From Pelargonium nanum (lineage: Eukaryota > Streptophyta > Magnoliopsida > Geraniales > Geraniaceae): a stretch of 31,694 bases of DNA. Below the pieces are notes generated by a model. The model did no database searches and was not told the DNA's origin. It was given only the letters and a program-made list of their open reading frames with translations. Position numbers and translations under genes: made by a program. Position 1 is the first letter of the stretch; each line of letters begins with the position of its first letter. The DNA lies in assembly GCA_036897485.1 (NCBI GenBank), contig JAYMTF010000685.1, positions 1 to 31,694 of the forward strand, written 5' to 3'. Shown one piece after another: positions 1-11,200 of the stretch.

Positions 1-1960
1 TAGTGCCCCCGGGTTGCGGATCTGGTTAACTCCCAGCCACATTTAGTTTTCACTCGACAAAAAAAATCCTTTGTTCGAGGTCATGCATGTTTCCATGTTT
101 AGGATATAGATTACGATTCTGCTGATTTGGTAGTTTACGTTTATGGTATTTTCTTTAAGTCAAATTTAATTTCCTTTCTCAATTAATACAAGTATTTCAA
201 GGCCAAAAAAAAAAAACAACAAAAGTACAAACAGACAACAAGAAACTAAAACGAAAAACTTATTACTATATATAACTGATTTGACATAGTGTTTACGCAC
301 CAATAAAATTTCTGTTTAAATCGCTTCTTGCCTTACTTCGGAGAAAGTAATTAAGCATTAAATCTATCTTTTTGCTTAGGTATATGTTTCTCAGTGTTAG
401 ATGTAGTCATTTTTGTAGGTAATTTTTGCGCTATTGAGAAATATAAGAATACACAAATAGGATACTTTTGCGTAATGAGGTATCGTTGAACTCTTTATTT
501 ACTTGAGTCGCATTGATGTTTCTTTTTATTCAGTTTCAACGAATCCCCAGGTTTTGTTGAACTACCCGTCTAATTTCACGTTCTGATTTTCCTTGAGCAT
601 TATGTTCCAATCCATAGTATTGTCTTTCTCAAGCTTGACAACAACAACTCTTCTACCATTTTCAAAGTGATGCCTAGGAGCATCTTCACAAATAACACTA
701 TATGAGTTTGGTTGATATTGAGCGTCCATAGATTTGTACATGACGGAATGATGGTTAACCTTTCAAACTTGTTTAAAGATCAAATGGTTCCATCGTGTTT
801 CGATTGACACACTACGAATGAGCTAGTGTGATTAGATCCTCCATATTTTGCACACGGTAATCAGTATTTCTCTTGTTTAAACCGAATCCACAAAGATTAT
901 ATTGTTTTCTACTCATGAGTATCAGCTTGGAGCTTGTCAATACTCAAATATTCTAAGACATTTTCCACATATTTTATCCCGCCATCTTAACTTATTTTTG
1001 AAGCTTGAGTAACTTCAGTTTTATGAGTCTCCATAATTTTTTGGATTTCTTCTTTTATATTAGAATTTTATTTTCCGTCAAGTTTTACCCATCCAACTGA
1101 GATATAATTTTCCTCTTCAATTCTTTTTGAAGTATCTTGCATTAACTTGACTTTTGCATAAATAAAAAAACTTGACTTTTGATTCAAACTTCAAAGATGT
1201 TTGATTGAGAAACTTTGCATAGAATTTTGAACATATCCCTTTTTTTGAATTTTTAAAATTTGAATGTCATTAAATCTGAAGCGATTAATAATATTAATAT
1301 TTTTTTCAGTGTCATTAAAATTTGAAAATTTGAATTTTCATTATTTTTGTAGTTTAAAATTAAATTCCAACGAAAAAGATTTGATATATACGGTTCAATC
1401 ACACTCTATGAATTTCTAGTGCATAAAACTCGTTTTATAAGACATAATTGTACACGTCACGTGTTATATATAATCCAAATCAGCAATAAAATAATCATCC
1501 AAATATTTTTATACAGTATTTGAGACATATATTCTTACAATAACAAAAATTTTATAACATAAGCAAATTACGTTTCCTAGCATAATTTAATGTAATTAAT
1601 TTTGGGTAATTACTTGTTTTTTTTTCACTAATAACATAAATAATATATTTATAATTATATCACCTCAGTTTGTTGAGGAATTTCAATTCAAAATTTGATC
1701 AAACCATTCAAATTCAAAACTACTCCAATATTTCATATATAGATAACTTTCCCAACACATAAATTCAAAAAAATAAAAATAAAGATAAAGTAGATAAGAA
1801 AAAAAATATTTGTAGCAGTCCAAGAAAGGAAAATAAAACACACATTTCCATATAATAAACCAATAATAGCAAAACAATTCGTGACACCGCATTGCTAATT
1901 TTGCGTCGACACTAAAGTCACTCACGCTACAATTTCGAAGAAGGAAAATAGTTATTGTCA
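1..1960. other. AT-rich spacer upstream of the TBL gene
   Basis: Apart from the decayed fragment at 562-741 and its broken upstream continuation, this stretch holds only AT-rich sequence with poly-A and poly-T runs. No open frame with a recognisable product was found on either strand. The last few hundred bases presumably contain the TBL promoter. No single TATA box can be chosen with confidence because the region is so AT-rich. Confidence 0.5.
562..741 (-). pseudogene. Decayed coding-like fragment, family not recognised
   Basis: A 59-codon open frame runs on the minus strand from an ATG at 741 to a TAG at 562-564. It reads like real protein, with a mixed polar and hydrophobic composition and segments such as ENGRRVVVVKLEKDNTMDW. 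After the TAG the same frame continues with protein-like codons. Upstream, at about 742-1070, protein-like pieces in different frames are broken by stops. This looks like the remnant of a longer gene or element protein. I do not recognise the family. The pattern could also be chance. Confidence 0.25.
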
Positions 1961-2052
1961 TAAAAGATCTGCAGAGCTGTGTTTTTGCTGCTCTGCTCTC
2001 TGCATCGCACCATTTCTCTTTGCTTCTTTCGATCTGATTGAGATTCGAGAGA

Positions 2053-2720
2053 GCTCTGAGGAGTTCACGCCAGCCGTAACCGCCACGGACGGTGGTGGAG
2101 GAGATTGCGTTTCACAGGTTTTGGTTTTGGTGAGTTGAATTGTTTTGATTTGTAGTTTTGAAGTTCGTAGATCTCTGGAGGTTTCTGTTCACACCATTAC
2201 TGTTCAGATTTCTATTGCGTTTGATTTTTTTTTTGCACTTCAGTTTACTGTTTTGTATTTGGAGTAATGGTGAATTGTATTGTAGTTCGCTTGTGTTTGG
2301 ATTTGATGGTGTGCGAGAATTTGTACGGATTCTTATCGATCGTGGTTTTGTGCTTTGCTTGATTGACGCAGCTCCGAGGAGTTCACGCCAGCCATAACCG
2401 CCGCAGACGGCGGTGGAGGAGATTGCGTTTCACAGGTTTTGGTTTTGGTGAGTTGAATTATTTTGATTTGAAGTTTTGAAGTTCGTAGATCTCTGGAGTT
2501 TTCTGTTCACACCATCACTGTTCAGATTTCTATTGCGTTTGATTTTTTTTTTGTTTGTTTGTGTGTGTGTGTATTGGCACTTTAGTTTACTGTTTTGTAT
2601 TTGGAGTAATGGTGAATTGTGTTGTAGTTCGCTTGTGTTTGGATTTGATAGTGTGCTGGAATTTGTACGATGCGGATCCTTATCAATAGTGGTTTTATGT
2701 TTTGCTTGTTTGGAGTGCTC
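2053..2720 (+). repeat. Tandem duplication of the TBL leader exon and flanking intron
   Basis: Copy 1 is about 2053-2370 and copy 2 about 2371-2720. Matching points are offset by exactly 318 bp over the first part, for example GAGTTCACGC at 2061 and 2379. Copy 2 carries an extra T/G-rich insertion near 2550-2577. Both copies keep a good splice donor, GGTGAGTTG, with GT at 2130-2131 and 2448-2449. Copy 2 is preceded by CAG at 2368-2370, which could act as an acceptor. The segment includes the probable non-coding first exon of the TBL gene, so the duplication may give alternative or doubled leaders. The transcription start cannot be read from sequence. Confidence 0.85.
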
Positions 2721-3593
2721 TGGGATTTCTTTTTGTTTTCTTGAAAAAATATATTTTTTTTCAATGAGTTTAGTTGGAGGACAATTTGGTTCTTCTATGT
2801 CGGTTGAGATGTGTTTTGGTATGTGGCTAAGATGGATACGAATTCGGAGTAGGAATTATGATAAAGCTGGTATTGACTTTGAAATGGTTGGGTTAATTTA
2901 GTGACTGTTGTCCAGTAACGATCTGAATTCAGCATAAGGCTGGGGTGGAAATGGATGGCTTTGGTGAGTATAGTTGGTTATGTTGATCTTGGAATAATAG
3001 ATAGTGGTAGTAAGTGATTTCTGGTGTCAGGAATGAGTTTGGGAGTTGTTGACTGTGTGCGTGTGCTGTGATGGTCGTCGATGAAGATGGTATTGCCATT
3101 TGGTTGTCAAACAGTTGATTTGACCTTGGACAAGGCAGTTATGGCTGCCGTGACTTTACTAATGGGGATGTTGTACTCTTTGTTTTGAGGGCTGAGTAAT
3201 GGAAAAACTTCAATATTGTTGTTTCTTTGAGCTGAATTGTTTCAGGAGTTCATTTCTAAGTGTAATAAATCGATCAATTATGCTTTGCTTTTGGTGCCCA
3301 GTTTTTATGTCATGAATGTCCTGTTTGTATCTCTACAGTCAAAGATGCTGAAGGTTGTGATGTTGTCTTCTATCTATTTTCATGGAGACTTAAAGGTTTA
3401 TTTAGGTACCCATAAAAAACCATTGAAAACTTGTGTTTTGTCTGTGATTTACTTATCTGCTATTTTCTCAGTTAAATAACAGGTTACTTTACTCTTTTCA
3501 TTCATTTCCTTTGGAATATCTCTTGACTTTTTTTCTTTCTTATGTGCATATAGCTGAAGCCACCAGCAAAGGTTGAAGTACTGATTAAAGCTG

Positions 3594-3678
3594 ATGATGA
3601 AGTTATGTTGAACATCTGATGCTGAGAAAAAGTTCTAAAGACTTCAGCCTCATTGAGGGATTTGTATCTTTTGTATAG
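3594..3678 (+). promoter_or_regulatory. Cluster of three upstream ORFs in the TBL leader
   Basis: The last leader exon probably begins at 3554, after the acceptor TATAG ending at 3553, and runs directly into the coding start at 3687. Between them are three short ORFs: 3594-3611 (5 codons plus stop), 3605-3619 (4 codons plus stop) and 3619-3678 (19 codons plus TAG). The longest ends 8 bases before the main ATG. Such uORFs often lower translation of the main frame. That effect is inference here. Confidence 0.5.
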
Positions 3679-3686
3679 TACAAACA

Positions 3687-6618
3687 ATGATGAAAGGAGG
3701 AAATTATTGTAGTGTGAAGGGGAAGCAGCTTTTTCTCACTCTGCTTGTTCTTATTCTTACAACCATATATCTTCTAACATGGGAGAGAACTCCTTTTTAT
3801 ACTTCTCTGCTTTTAGCGAAAGATCGGTATACTGTGCCTTCACCAGGTTTGTTTCTCAATCAGTACATAATTGTTCACACAAACACACACAATTGTTTGT
3901 GCATTTAATTTCTTCCTGTCTAACTCAATTTGTTGTAGAGTTCTTATTAGCGGAAGTCTTTTTTCATTAGAAAGTAATACGCAATGTTTCAACTGTACCA
4001 GCCTACTGTATACATGGTCCATTAACAATGAGAGAACTGCATGGTCCCAAACTTGGAACTAATTATGCGTTGGTTAAAATGCAGAGTTGGTCTATTTTAA
4101 ACAAAAAAATCTTTTTAGAATGGGTCATGGCTATGTCGAGTTGACTAGTTTAACATCAGAAGGTTCCATAAATAATAGTCTTAAAATTAGTTGAGACATT
4201 TATCTCTCATATTGCTATCACGTGATTCTTCAAATATAATGGTTGGCAATGGATGAATTAACAACCACCGCCTATCATTTCAGTTCTGATTTACATTCAT
4301 GTTTTTTTACGACCTTTGCTGAAATACCTTACTTTTATTTTCACGCTTATCATTATACTACTCTGACATTCATAGCCGTTGATAAATTCTCATTTTTCAA
4401 ACTGAAATGTTGTAAGAAAGTTAATATTTTGCCTGCTAACTATCCCCTAGATATTATTAAGAAGACCCATTATAGAGGGTGTTATATTATCTGCCAAAAA
4501 CTAATTTGATTGATTCAGACTTGTGATGTTTGAGATGTAATAAATAGATAGAATAAGCTTCTAGGTTTGAATAAGCCTGCTGATTGTTTTGTTCTAATGC
4601 GGTTCAGATTTACTTTTAGATGCCCAAAATAGTTCCTCATTGTCTCTGAAATCAGAAAAACAAAACGAAGAATCCTCATTTTCAAGCGTATCTAAAGAAA
4701 CAAAAACACCAGAATTCAGTGGTGCGCCAATGAATTCAGCCAGTATGTCCTCCCCTAAAAGCAATAGTGCACCAACGAAACCCATCAAATCCTCTCCGGA
4801 AAGTAAAGGTGGCACACCAATGAACTTAGTCACTGCATCCTCTTCTGAAAATGCCAGTGTTGCACCGGCGCATTTGGCTAGCACATCCTCCCCTGAAAGT
4901 AAAGGTGGCGTGCCGAGGAATTTAACTAGTGCATCCTCTCCTGGAAGCAAAGGTCTTGCGGTGAATATTACATCCTCTTCCAAAACAAAAGGTAATGACT
5001 GTAAGCATCATTTCTCTTTTCAATCTACATGCCCTTTGTTTACAAATACAATGTAATCTTCTTCTTTAATAATTTGGCTTTGGTCTGGAATAACTTTGTG
5101 GCTTTGCTTAAATAATTAGGATGTTAATCTCAGTCTCTCACGTTGTTAATGTATCCCACATTGAATGAATGAGAAGTCTATCCCCAAGGAATTTCCTTTT
5201 TCTGTTTCAATACATGATCCACTTTATTTATGCCTATTCTTAGAATGTGTTAAATGTTTAGAATGCCAATATTATCATGGTTTGCTTAATTTCTTATATT
5301 TTTTCTTCACCTTGGCAGTTTGTAACTACGCCAGGGGTAGATGGATAGCAGACAGCAAACGTCCACTTTATTCTGGATTTGCATGTAAGCAGTGGTTATC
5401 AGAAATGTGGGCATGTAGAATGACCCAACGCAAAGATTTTTCTTATGAGGGGTATCGGTGGCAGCCGGAAAACTGTGAAATGCCAAAGTTTGAGGAATCT
5501 GCATTTTTGAGAAAGTATTGTTCCCCACTCTTTACACCCCTACGTAAACAAAAATTATCAAATTTCTTTCCTCTCTTGGAACCTTTTTAATTGGAATTAT
5601 ACAGTTTATGGTCGGCTTTTTAGGAACTAGGACAAACTAGTGGTACATGCAACGGATATATTTGTACTTGTAGTCTGAATGTTTTAATTTGCCGACTCAA
5701 AAGTCAGTTAGAGACATAGCTTTCTTGTTAACTTCTATGACTAGGTATTTGATCATGGTTAGTGTTCTAAATGTGACCATGTATTCCAGAATGCAGGACA
5801 AAACAATTGCATTTATCGGTGATTCACTGGGAAGGCAGCAGTTCCAATCTTTGATGTGTATGGCCACTGGTGGAGAATATAACATGCTCGTGCAGGACGT
5901 GGGAAAGGAATACGGTCTTGTCAAAGCACGCGGAGCCATTCGTCCTGATGGATGGGCTTATCGGTTCCCAACCACCAATACTACCATATTATATTACTGG
6001 TCTGCGAGCCTTTCTGACTTGGTACCTCTTAATAGCAGCGACAAAACCTCTGATGTCGCCATGCATTTGGACCGTCCACCAGCTTTCATGAGACAATATC
6101 TCCCTCGGTTTGATGTTCTGGTTCTTAACACCGGGCACCACTGGAACCGAGGGAAGCTCAAAGCCAACCGCTGGGTGATGCATGTAAACGGGAAGCCTAA
6201 TGAAGACACCAGCCCTGATGCAATCGTGAATGCCAAGAATTTGACCGTGTACAGTGTGGTCAGGTGGCTTGATTCACAACTTCCCTCGCATCCCGGGCTT
6301 AAAGCTTTCTTTAGGACAATATCGCCTAGACATTTCAAGAGCGGGGACTGGAATAGCGGGGGTAATTGTGATAATACCATCCCGCTGTCCGGTGGAAGTG
6401 AAGTTTTGGAAGATGGGTCAAGTGACCCTCTCGTGGAGGGAGCTGTTAGAGGTACAAAGGTAAAGATACTCGACATTACTGCTATTTCTCAACTGAGAGA
6501 CGAGGGTCACATTTCTCGGTATACTTTTAGAGGAACCCAAAATTCATCGGACTGCCTCCACTGGTGCCTACCCGGCGTCCCGGACACATGGAATGAGCTC
6601 CTTATAGCACAAATTTAG
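3687..6618 (+). CDS. TBL16-like: Trichome birefringence-like protein (TBL14/15/16 type), probable Golgi polysaccharide O-acetyltransferase
   Basis: Four coding exons join in frame: 3687-3846, 4608-4991, 5319-5514 and 5790-6618, giving 522 aa with GT-AG introns. Residues about 13-32 form one hydrophobic segment after a short basic N-terminus, so a type II Golgi membrane protein is expected. Residues about 54-181 are a Ser/Pro/Lys-rich stem with imperfect repeats. The PMR5N/TBL domain starts at V182 with CNYARGRW and [12 protein letters not shown]. The catalytic GDS motif ([11 protein letters not shown]) begins at residue 257 and the matching DxxH motif (DCLHWCLPG) is D501-H504, so both esterase-type motifs are intact. 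TBL proteins acetylate xylan, mannan or pectin; the substrate of the 14/15/16 subgroup is not evident from sequence. The exon 2 acceptor could be 4607 or 4619; both keep frame. The first ATG of the ATGATG pair at 3687 was taken as the start. Confidence 0.93.
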
Positions 6619-7569
6619 GGCAGGCACATTCCAAAATGTGTGACAAGAGTTGTGTATTAATTCTTTGGTGCTTGTAAGACCTGTTTGTTTTCTAATATAC
6701 GAAATTTGATGCGCATCTCAGCTAAGCTTTAGCTTTGTTACTAAATAGAGGATGGGTAAGGCACCTAGTTTCATTAATATAGCATGAGACATCAAGGGTT
6801 GAGCTGCTCATTTCAAGAAAGCTTGACATATAACAAACTCTACTCAACCTATGTTATAACAAACTTTGACAAATAACATATGAGGCTCATGTGATATAAA
6901 GTTGGAGAATTATACTTGACAATGACTTGCGTCTTTTTGTAATTGTGAACCAAACATACTCCTTCCGAACACAATATCATAAGTTTTCTATTAATTTCGC
7001 ATGTGTCAAATGCTTTCTCAAATTTATTAAAAAAGTAAACATTATGAGAATATAAGTTTTTTATTTGTTCACAGCACGTTGTAAGAAAGTATGCCGCCAC
7101 GGTGACTCGAACTCGAGACATAACAATGCCTAAGTGGTGCGTAGATAACTTAGCACGCATGGTGTTGGGTTAAGAGCTTGTTTGGATGTTTAGCATTTCT
7201 CCAATTTTTCAGAAAATTAGAAAATATGTTTAGTTACACAATTTTTGACGTAGCTTCACCGATTATATATTATGCAAATAACATTTCAATTTTCCTAATT
7301 TAAACTTTATTTGTTTACATCATTTTAATTTAAACTCAAAATAAATAAAAAATAATAATTCAACTAAGCAATTGTTTTAAACTCTCCAAATTTTTTATAA
7401 AAAAAAAAAAAAGAAAACTCGAAATCGAAATCAAAACCAAAATATAAAAAAACTATTTCTAACAGCTATACATGCCCTAAAATTTCCCGTTGCTAAGTAA
7501 AGCCTCAATAAACTGTCCCGTCATTATTTATATTTTTGGTAAAATGAATAGGAGAAAAAATCTCTCAAT
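6619..7569. other. TBL 3' region and TBL-PAXX spacer
   Basis: The first about 100 bases after the TAG are probably the TBL 3'UTR. The rest is AT-rich with no credible coding frame. A tRNA-like block on the minus strand at about 7080-7185, containing GAGTTCGAGTCACC as a B-box-like core, may be an old SINE, but its ends are unclear. Confidence 0.45.
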
Positions 7570-7724
7570 ACTAATGAGTTGTGACTCAGTTGGCAACGCG
7601 GACTGAAATTGAGAAAAGAGTTTTCGAGTTCGATCCCCACAAGACACATCCATCGGAGAGTTGAGCCTTAACTATGACTAAGCCCCGAACCGGATTAAAC
7701 TAGTGGTTTACACAAAAGAAAAAA
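7570..7724 (+). mobile_element. tRNA-derived SINE with perfect target-site duplication
   Basis: The element opens with an A-box-like GACTCAGTTGGCAACG (about 7583-7598) and a B-box GAGTTCGATCC (about 7626-7636), and ends in an A-rich tail. It is flanked by a perfect 15-bp direct repeat, AAAAAATCTCTCAAT, at 7555-7569 and 7725-7739. About 155 bp long, it matches the structure of plant tRNA-headed SINEs. It sits just upstream of the probable promoter of the PAXX-like gene. Confidence 0.8.
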
Positions 7725-7746
7725 AAAAAATCTCTCAATCAATAAA

Positions 7747-7754
7747 TTCCCGCC
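7747..7754 (+). promoter_or_regulatory. E2F-type site TTCCCGCC upstream of the PAXX-like gene
   Basis: TTCCCGCC is a canonical E2F/DP binding sequence, common in promoters of plant replication and repair genes. It lies about 450 bp upstream of the start codon and about 50-100 bp before the probable first, non-coding exon. It is 7 bases downstream of the right target-site duplication of the SINE. Function is inferred from motif and position only. Confidence 0.45.
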
Positions 7755-7799
7755 CAAATCCGTTATTAGGTTAGAAATGGTGATGCAGTGGAATAATTA

Positions 7800-7911
7800 G
7801 AAAGAGCAATTGCCCAGTTAGTGTAGCTGTGGCTGTGGAAGGAAGCACCCAAATCTAAATCAGACAACTTGTCGCCGATTATCTAAACTCGTCTCTGTGA
7901 TTTGCTTTCCG
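7800..7911 (+). other. Probable 5'UTR exon of the PAXX-like gene
   Basis: The sequence just before a donor at 7912 (CCG|GTAATTC) fits a non-coding first exon. It would join the acceptor TTTTCAG ending at 8183. Translation then starts 20 bases into the next exon, at ATG 8203 in the context AAGCCATGGAG. The 5' limit is a guess. Confidence 0.5.
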
Positions 7912-8202
7912 GTAATTCTAATCCCCCGCCATTTCTTTTGCTTCACTCTATCCATTTTGTATCAACATCTTTGGTTCCTGAAAGTAATTGTCAACTCAAC
8001 TTGATTGTTCATCATATCAGCTGCGTTAAATTCACTGAAAGTTTCTCGCAATCCAAACAGATATTTCTTAGAACCCTAGAATTGACAGAATATTACCTTT
8101 TTCCCCTTTATTTGATACCTCTATCATTTTCTAACGTTCAATTTAGTATATTTTGTTTGCCTAAATGTTTCTTCCATTTTCAGAGTGTTAGGCAAAGAAG
8201 CC

Positions 8203-11200
8203 ATGGAGTTACAAAATTTTGAACCCATCTTTGGCGAGCCCAAAATCGAGTGGCCAAGTGAGGGTTCCCATCAGTTGCGCAAGTTCCTTTTCTATGTTGA
8301 TGCTCCTAATAAGTCTTCCCTCAGAGTTCTTGTTACTGATTTCGTTTCCAATACTTGGGAGGCCACTCGATCAATTCAGCAGCTTGACGACATGGTAAGC
8401 TTTCTTGGTTCCCATTTCTAAATCATCATTAGGTTGAGAGGAACCAGAAAAAAACTATAAAGAGAACACATTGTTAAATCTATCCACTCTCTGGGTTAGT
8501 GGTTTCCATGAAAATAGAGGAAACCAACATAAAATATTCTCATGGCTTTACAGTTGACACCCAACTAAGTGAAATTTATTGTGTTTAGGAGCCTAATAGC
8601 ACCACTTTATATGGTTTTATATGTTATAGTTCCTAAACACATCTGTTACTTTTAGTCACTATATATACTGTTATTTATCTATGTTTTTGTTCAAGTATGG
8701 TTAATTTTGTTTACAGAGGGACAGCATTGGTATTGGTGGATCTTGGTCGGAGTTTGTAGATTATGTGAGAGCTTCCATAAAATCTGTGGATGTTAAGCTT
8801 GTTGTGGAGTGCAGTTCTAATTCAAATGGTAACTGATATTCATATCTCTCTCTCTTTTATTTGTTATATGATGTCTGTTGTATAGAGAAATGATAATTCC
8901 ATACCAGTTTTTTGATTGATCCTTTAGACTTTTAGATGTTTTTGTTGGAATGGATATGATTGATTTTCAGTTAATGCATGTTAGTTTTTTTTTTTCACAA
9001 TTTAATTGCTTTCTTTTTGACATGACAAATATGCACATAAATTGGTTCATATGTTAATCTTCATTACCAATTTATTAAATGAGAACCTGCTATTTTTGCT
9101 CTATATATTGAGTTATTATTTTTCTGAACAAAAAAGAAAGTCTACTTGGATGGCCGTAGACTTTAGTAAGCTTACTATTGAAGTGACGAGAGTTGCAAAT
9201 TTTTTATTTTTTATTTAATTTTGTCACTATTTTCATCTTACCTCATCCATTACAATATGGTTGTTTGCTAGTGAAATTGGGATCATTAGACTTAATTTGC
9301 TAAATGATTAGTAATTGAGGTTCGGATTTTGCTTCAACATACCTGGCATTTGTTATGAATTAGAGTTTGTTAGGGATCTGTAATGATGGTATTTTAATAC
9401 CTCTGTAATTCTTCATACTCCACTCTTTAGCATCATATATACAAGCCACCGTTGCCATCGTCATTATCATGCCCATTCATTTTCATAACAATGTTATATA
9501 TGCAATATAGCGTCAGAACTGTGAAGCTCAGTATCTGAACTCTTAATTATTTGTAAGAGACTATTTTTTTTAAAGATGTAAGATAGTCTATTTAATTCAT
9601 AATTGTCAATTTTTTCTGTATCAGGTGCAGCATGTGCAAGACTAGTAGCTCAAAAATCCAAAGGAATGCCTCGAATTTCTATTTCTCTTGTTAAACTTGT
9701 GAACTCTGCTGCTTCTGAGGCTATTGCAACTCTATCATTGGAGCTCTTCGAAACTTTCAAAAGCACGCAGAAATTACTTCTTGAAGGTTGTGTCCTATAT
9801 TTATATATTTCCTGCTTTCTAATCTTTTGTGTGTTTAAAGGATTGTCTTTCGGATCTGAAATTAATGGTTGCTCACACTGTTTATCTTTTATCTTCTTAC
9901 TTGTCATTGTCTTTTGTCTTAGTTTTTCTGTGAAATTGTTGTTAGTGGTGTGTATTATTCCTATAAAAGCTAGCGGCTCTTTGCGAAATGTGTTATAATT
10001 GAAGACCATTTGATAGGATATTTGGATGAAGTATATTATTTGTTATCATATCACTGTATGACATCTTCTGGATCTCACCTCTCCCTGCATTCGCTGTTAA
10101 ACTTTGTTTTCAATTTTTTGAGATTTCCAGTATATGACATTTTGCAGAATTTAAAAGGAATTGGTTTGGAATTAACTTTTATTCTTTTATTTTTATTGTG
10201 GATACAGAGCAAGAGCGTTCAAATAAATTAGAAAAGGTGATGTCAGATCAGAAGGTATGCCCACTTGTTAGTGATGTGCACATTCAGTAAATCGTTAAAC
10301 TGTTTTTTTCATTTTTACTATGATATAAAGATAACCATAGAGGGTGATTCTTGGTGCAACGTTATGGCTGCTGCCTTGTGACCTTGAGGTGGGTTCGAGT
10401 CAAGGATGGCCTCTCTACAAAAGTAGGGGTCAGACTGCATAACAAACAAAACACAATAATAGTTTCAGTCGACTTCATTTTCAGCATGCTAAGCCAGTAG
10501 TTAGAAATCATTACCAACATAAGTTGAAGTTAAACAATCTAGCTAAGGTATTACAGTCCTATTTATTTACTAATATTTATAATAGCACGTGTTGCCAATA
10601 AAATAAAAATAGCTTGTGTCATATGCAATTCCAATACATAAATGTATATGAGATTATAAGATTAATCATTCACTTAATTACTGCATGTTAACTTTTCTAA
10701 AGCAGCTTCAGTTGTATTTCTGAACTCATTGCACCATGCTTTTATTTACTTTCTGGCTTTAATCTGGAGCCTGGAGGCATCCTTTTCTCTTTTCAACTTT
10801 TGCTGTGGCACTTGAGAACTAAAACAGCTTCCTTGATGGTAATCATTCTTGCATGAAGCTGCAATAAATTTTCAAATATCCCGATTTAAATTTGTTCTTT
10901 TCATGGACAGTGACTCTCAATTTTGTGTGGTTTAGAGTTCAATAACATTAGCGCTGGTGCACCTCAGAATGGTTGACTTTTAAGTTGCGTCATCGTTTCA
11001 CTTGTGGTCAATACCTAATTATTTTCTGAAAATCTAGAGGAAAAAAACAACGCAGTAATGACTTTTAGTGGCTAAATGATTGTTACATTTTCACTCTTAC
11101 ACCTGGTGCAATTTGATCATTACCTTATTTCGTTAACATTTATAGGAAAAAAGAAATACTAATGCAGTAATTATGAGTTATGACTTTTAGTAGCCCTAGC

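Noticed and set aside
2158-2901. 79-aa and 141-aa frames with similar N-termini
   Set aside because: They arise from the tandem-duplicated leader and its intron; they are Phe/Leu-rich and lack any family signature.
4243-4509. 88-aa frame in TBL intron 1
   Set aside because: Lies in an intron with good splice sites on both sides and has no recognisable features.
5994-6476. 160-aa minus-strand frame
   Set aside because: Antisense shadow of TBL exon 4, which carries the conserved family motifs.
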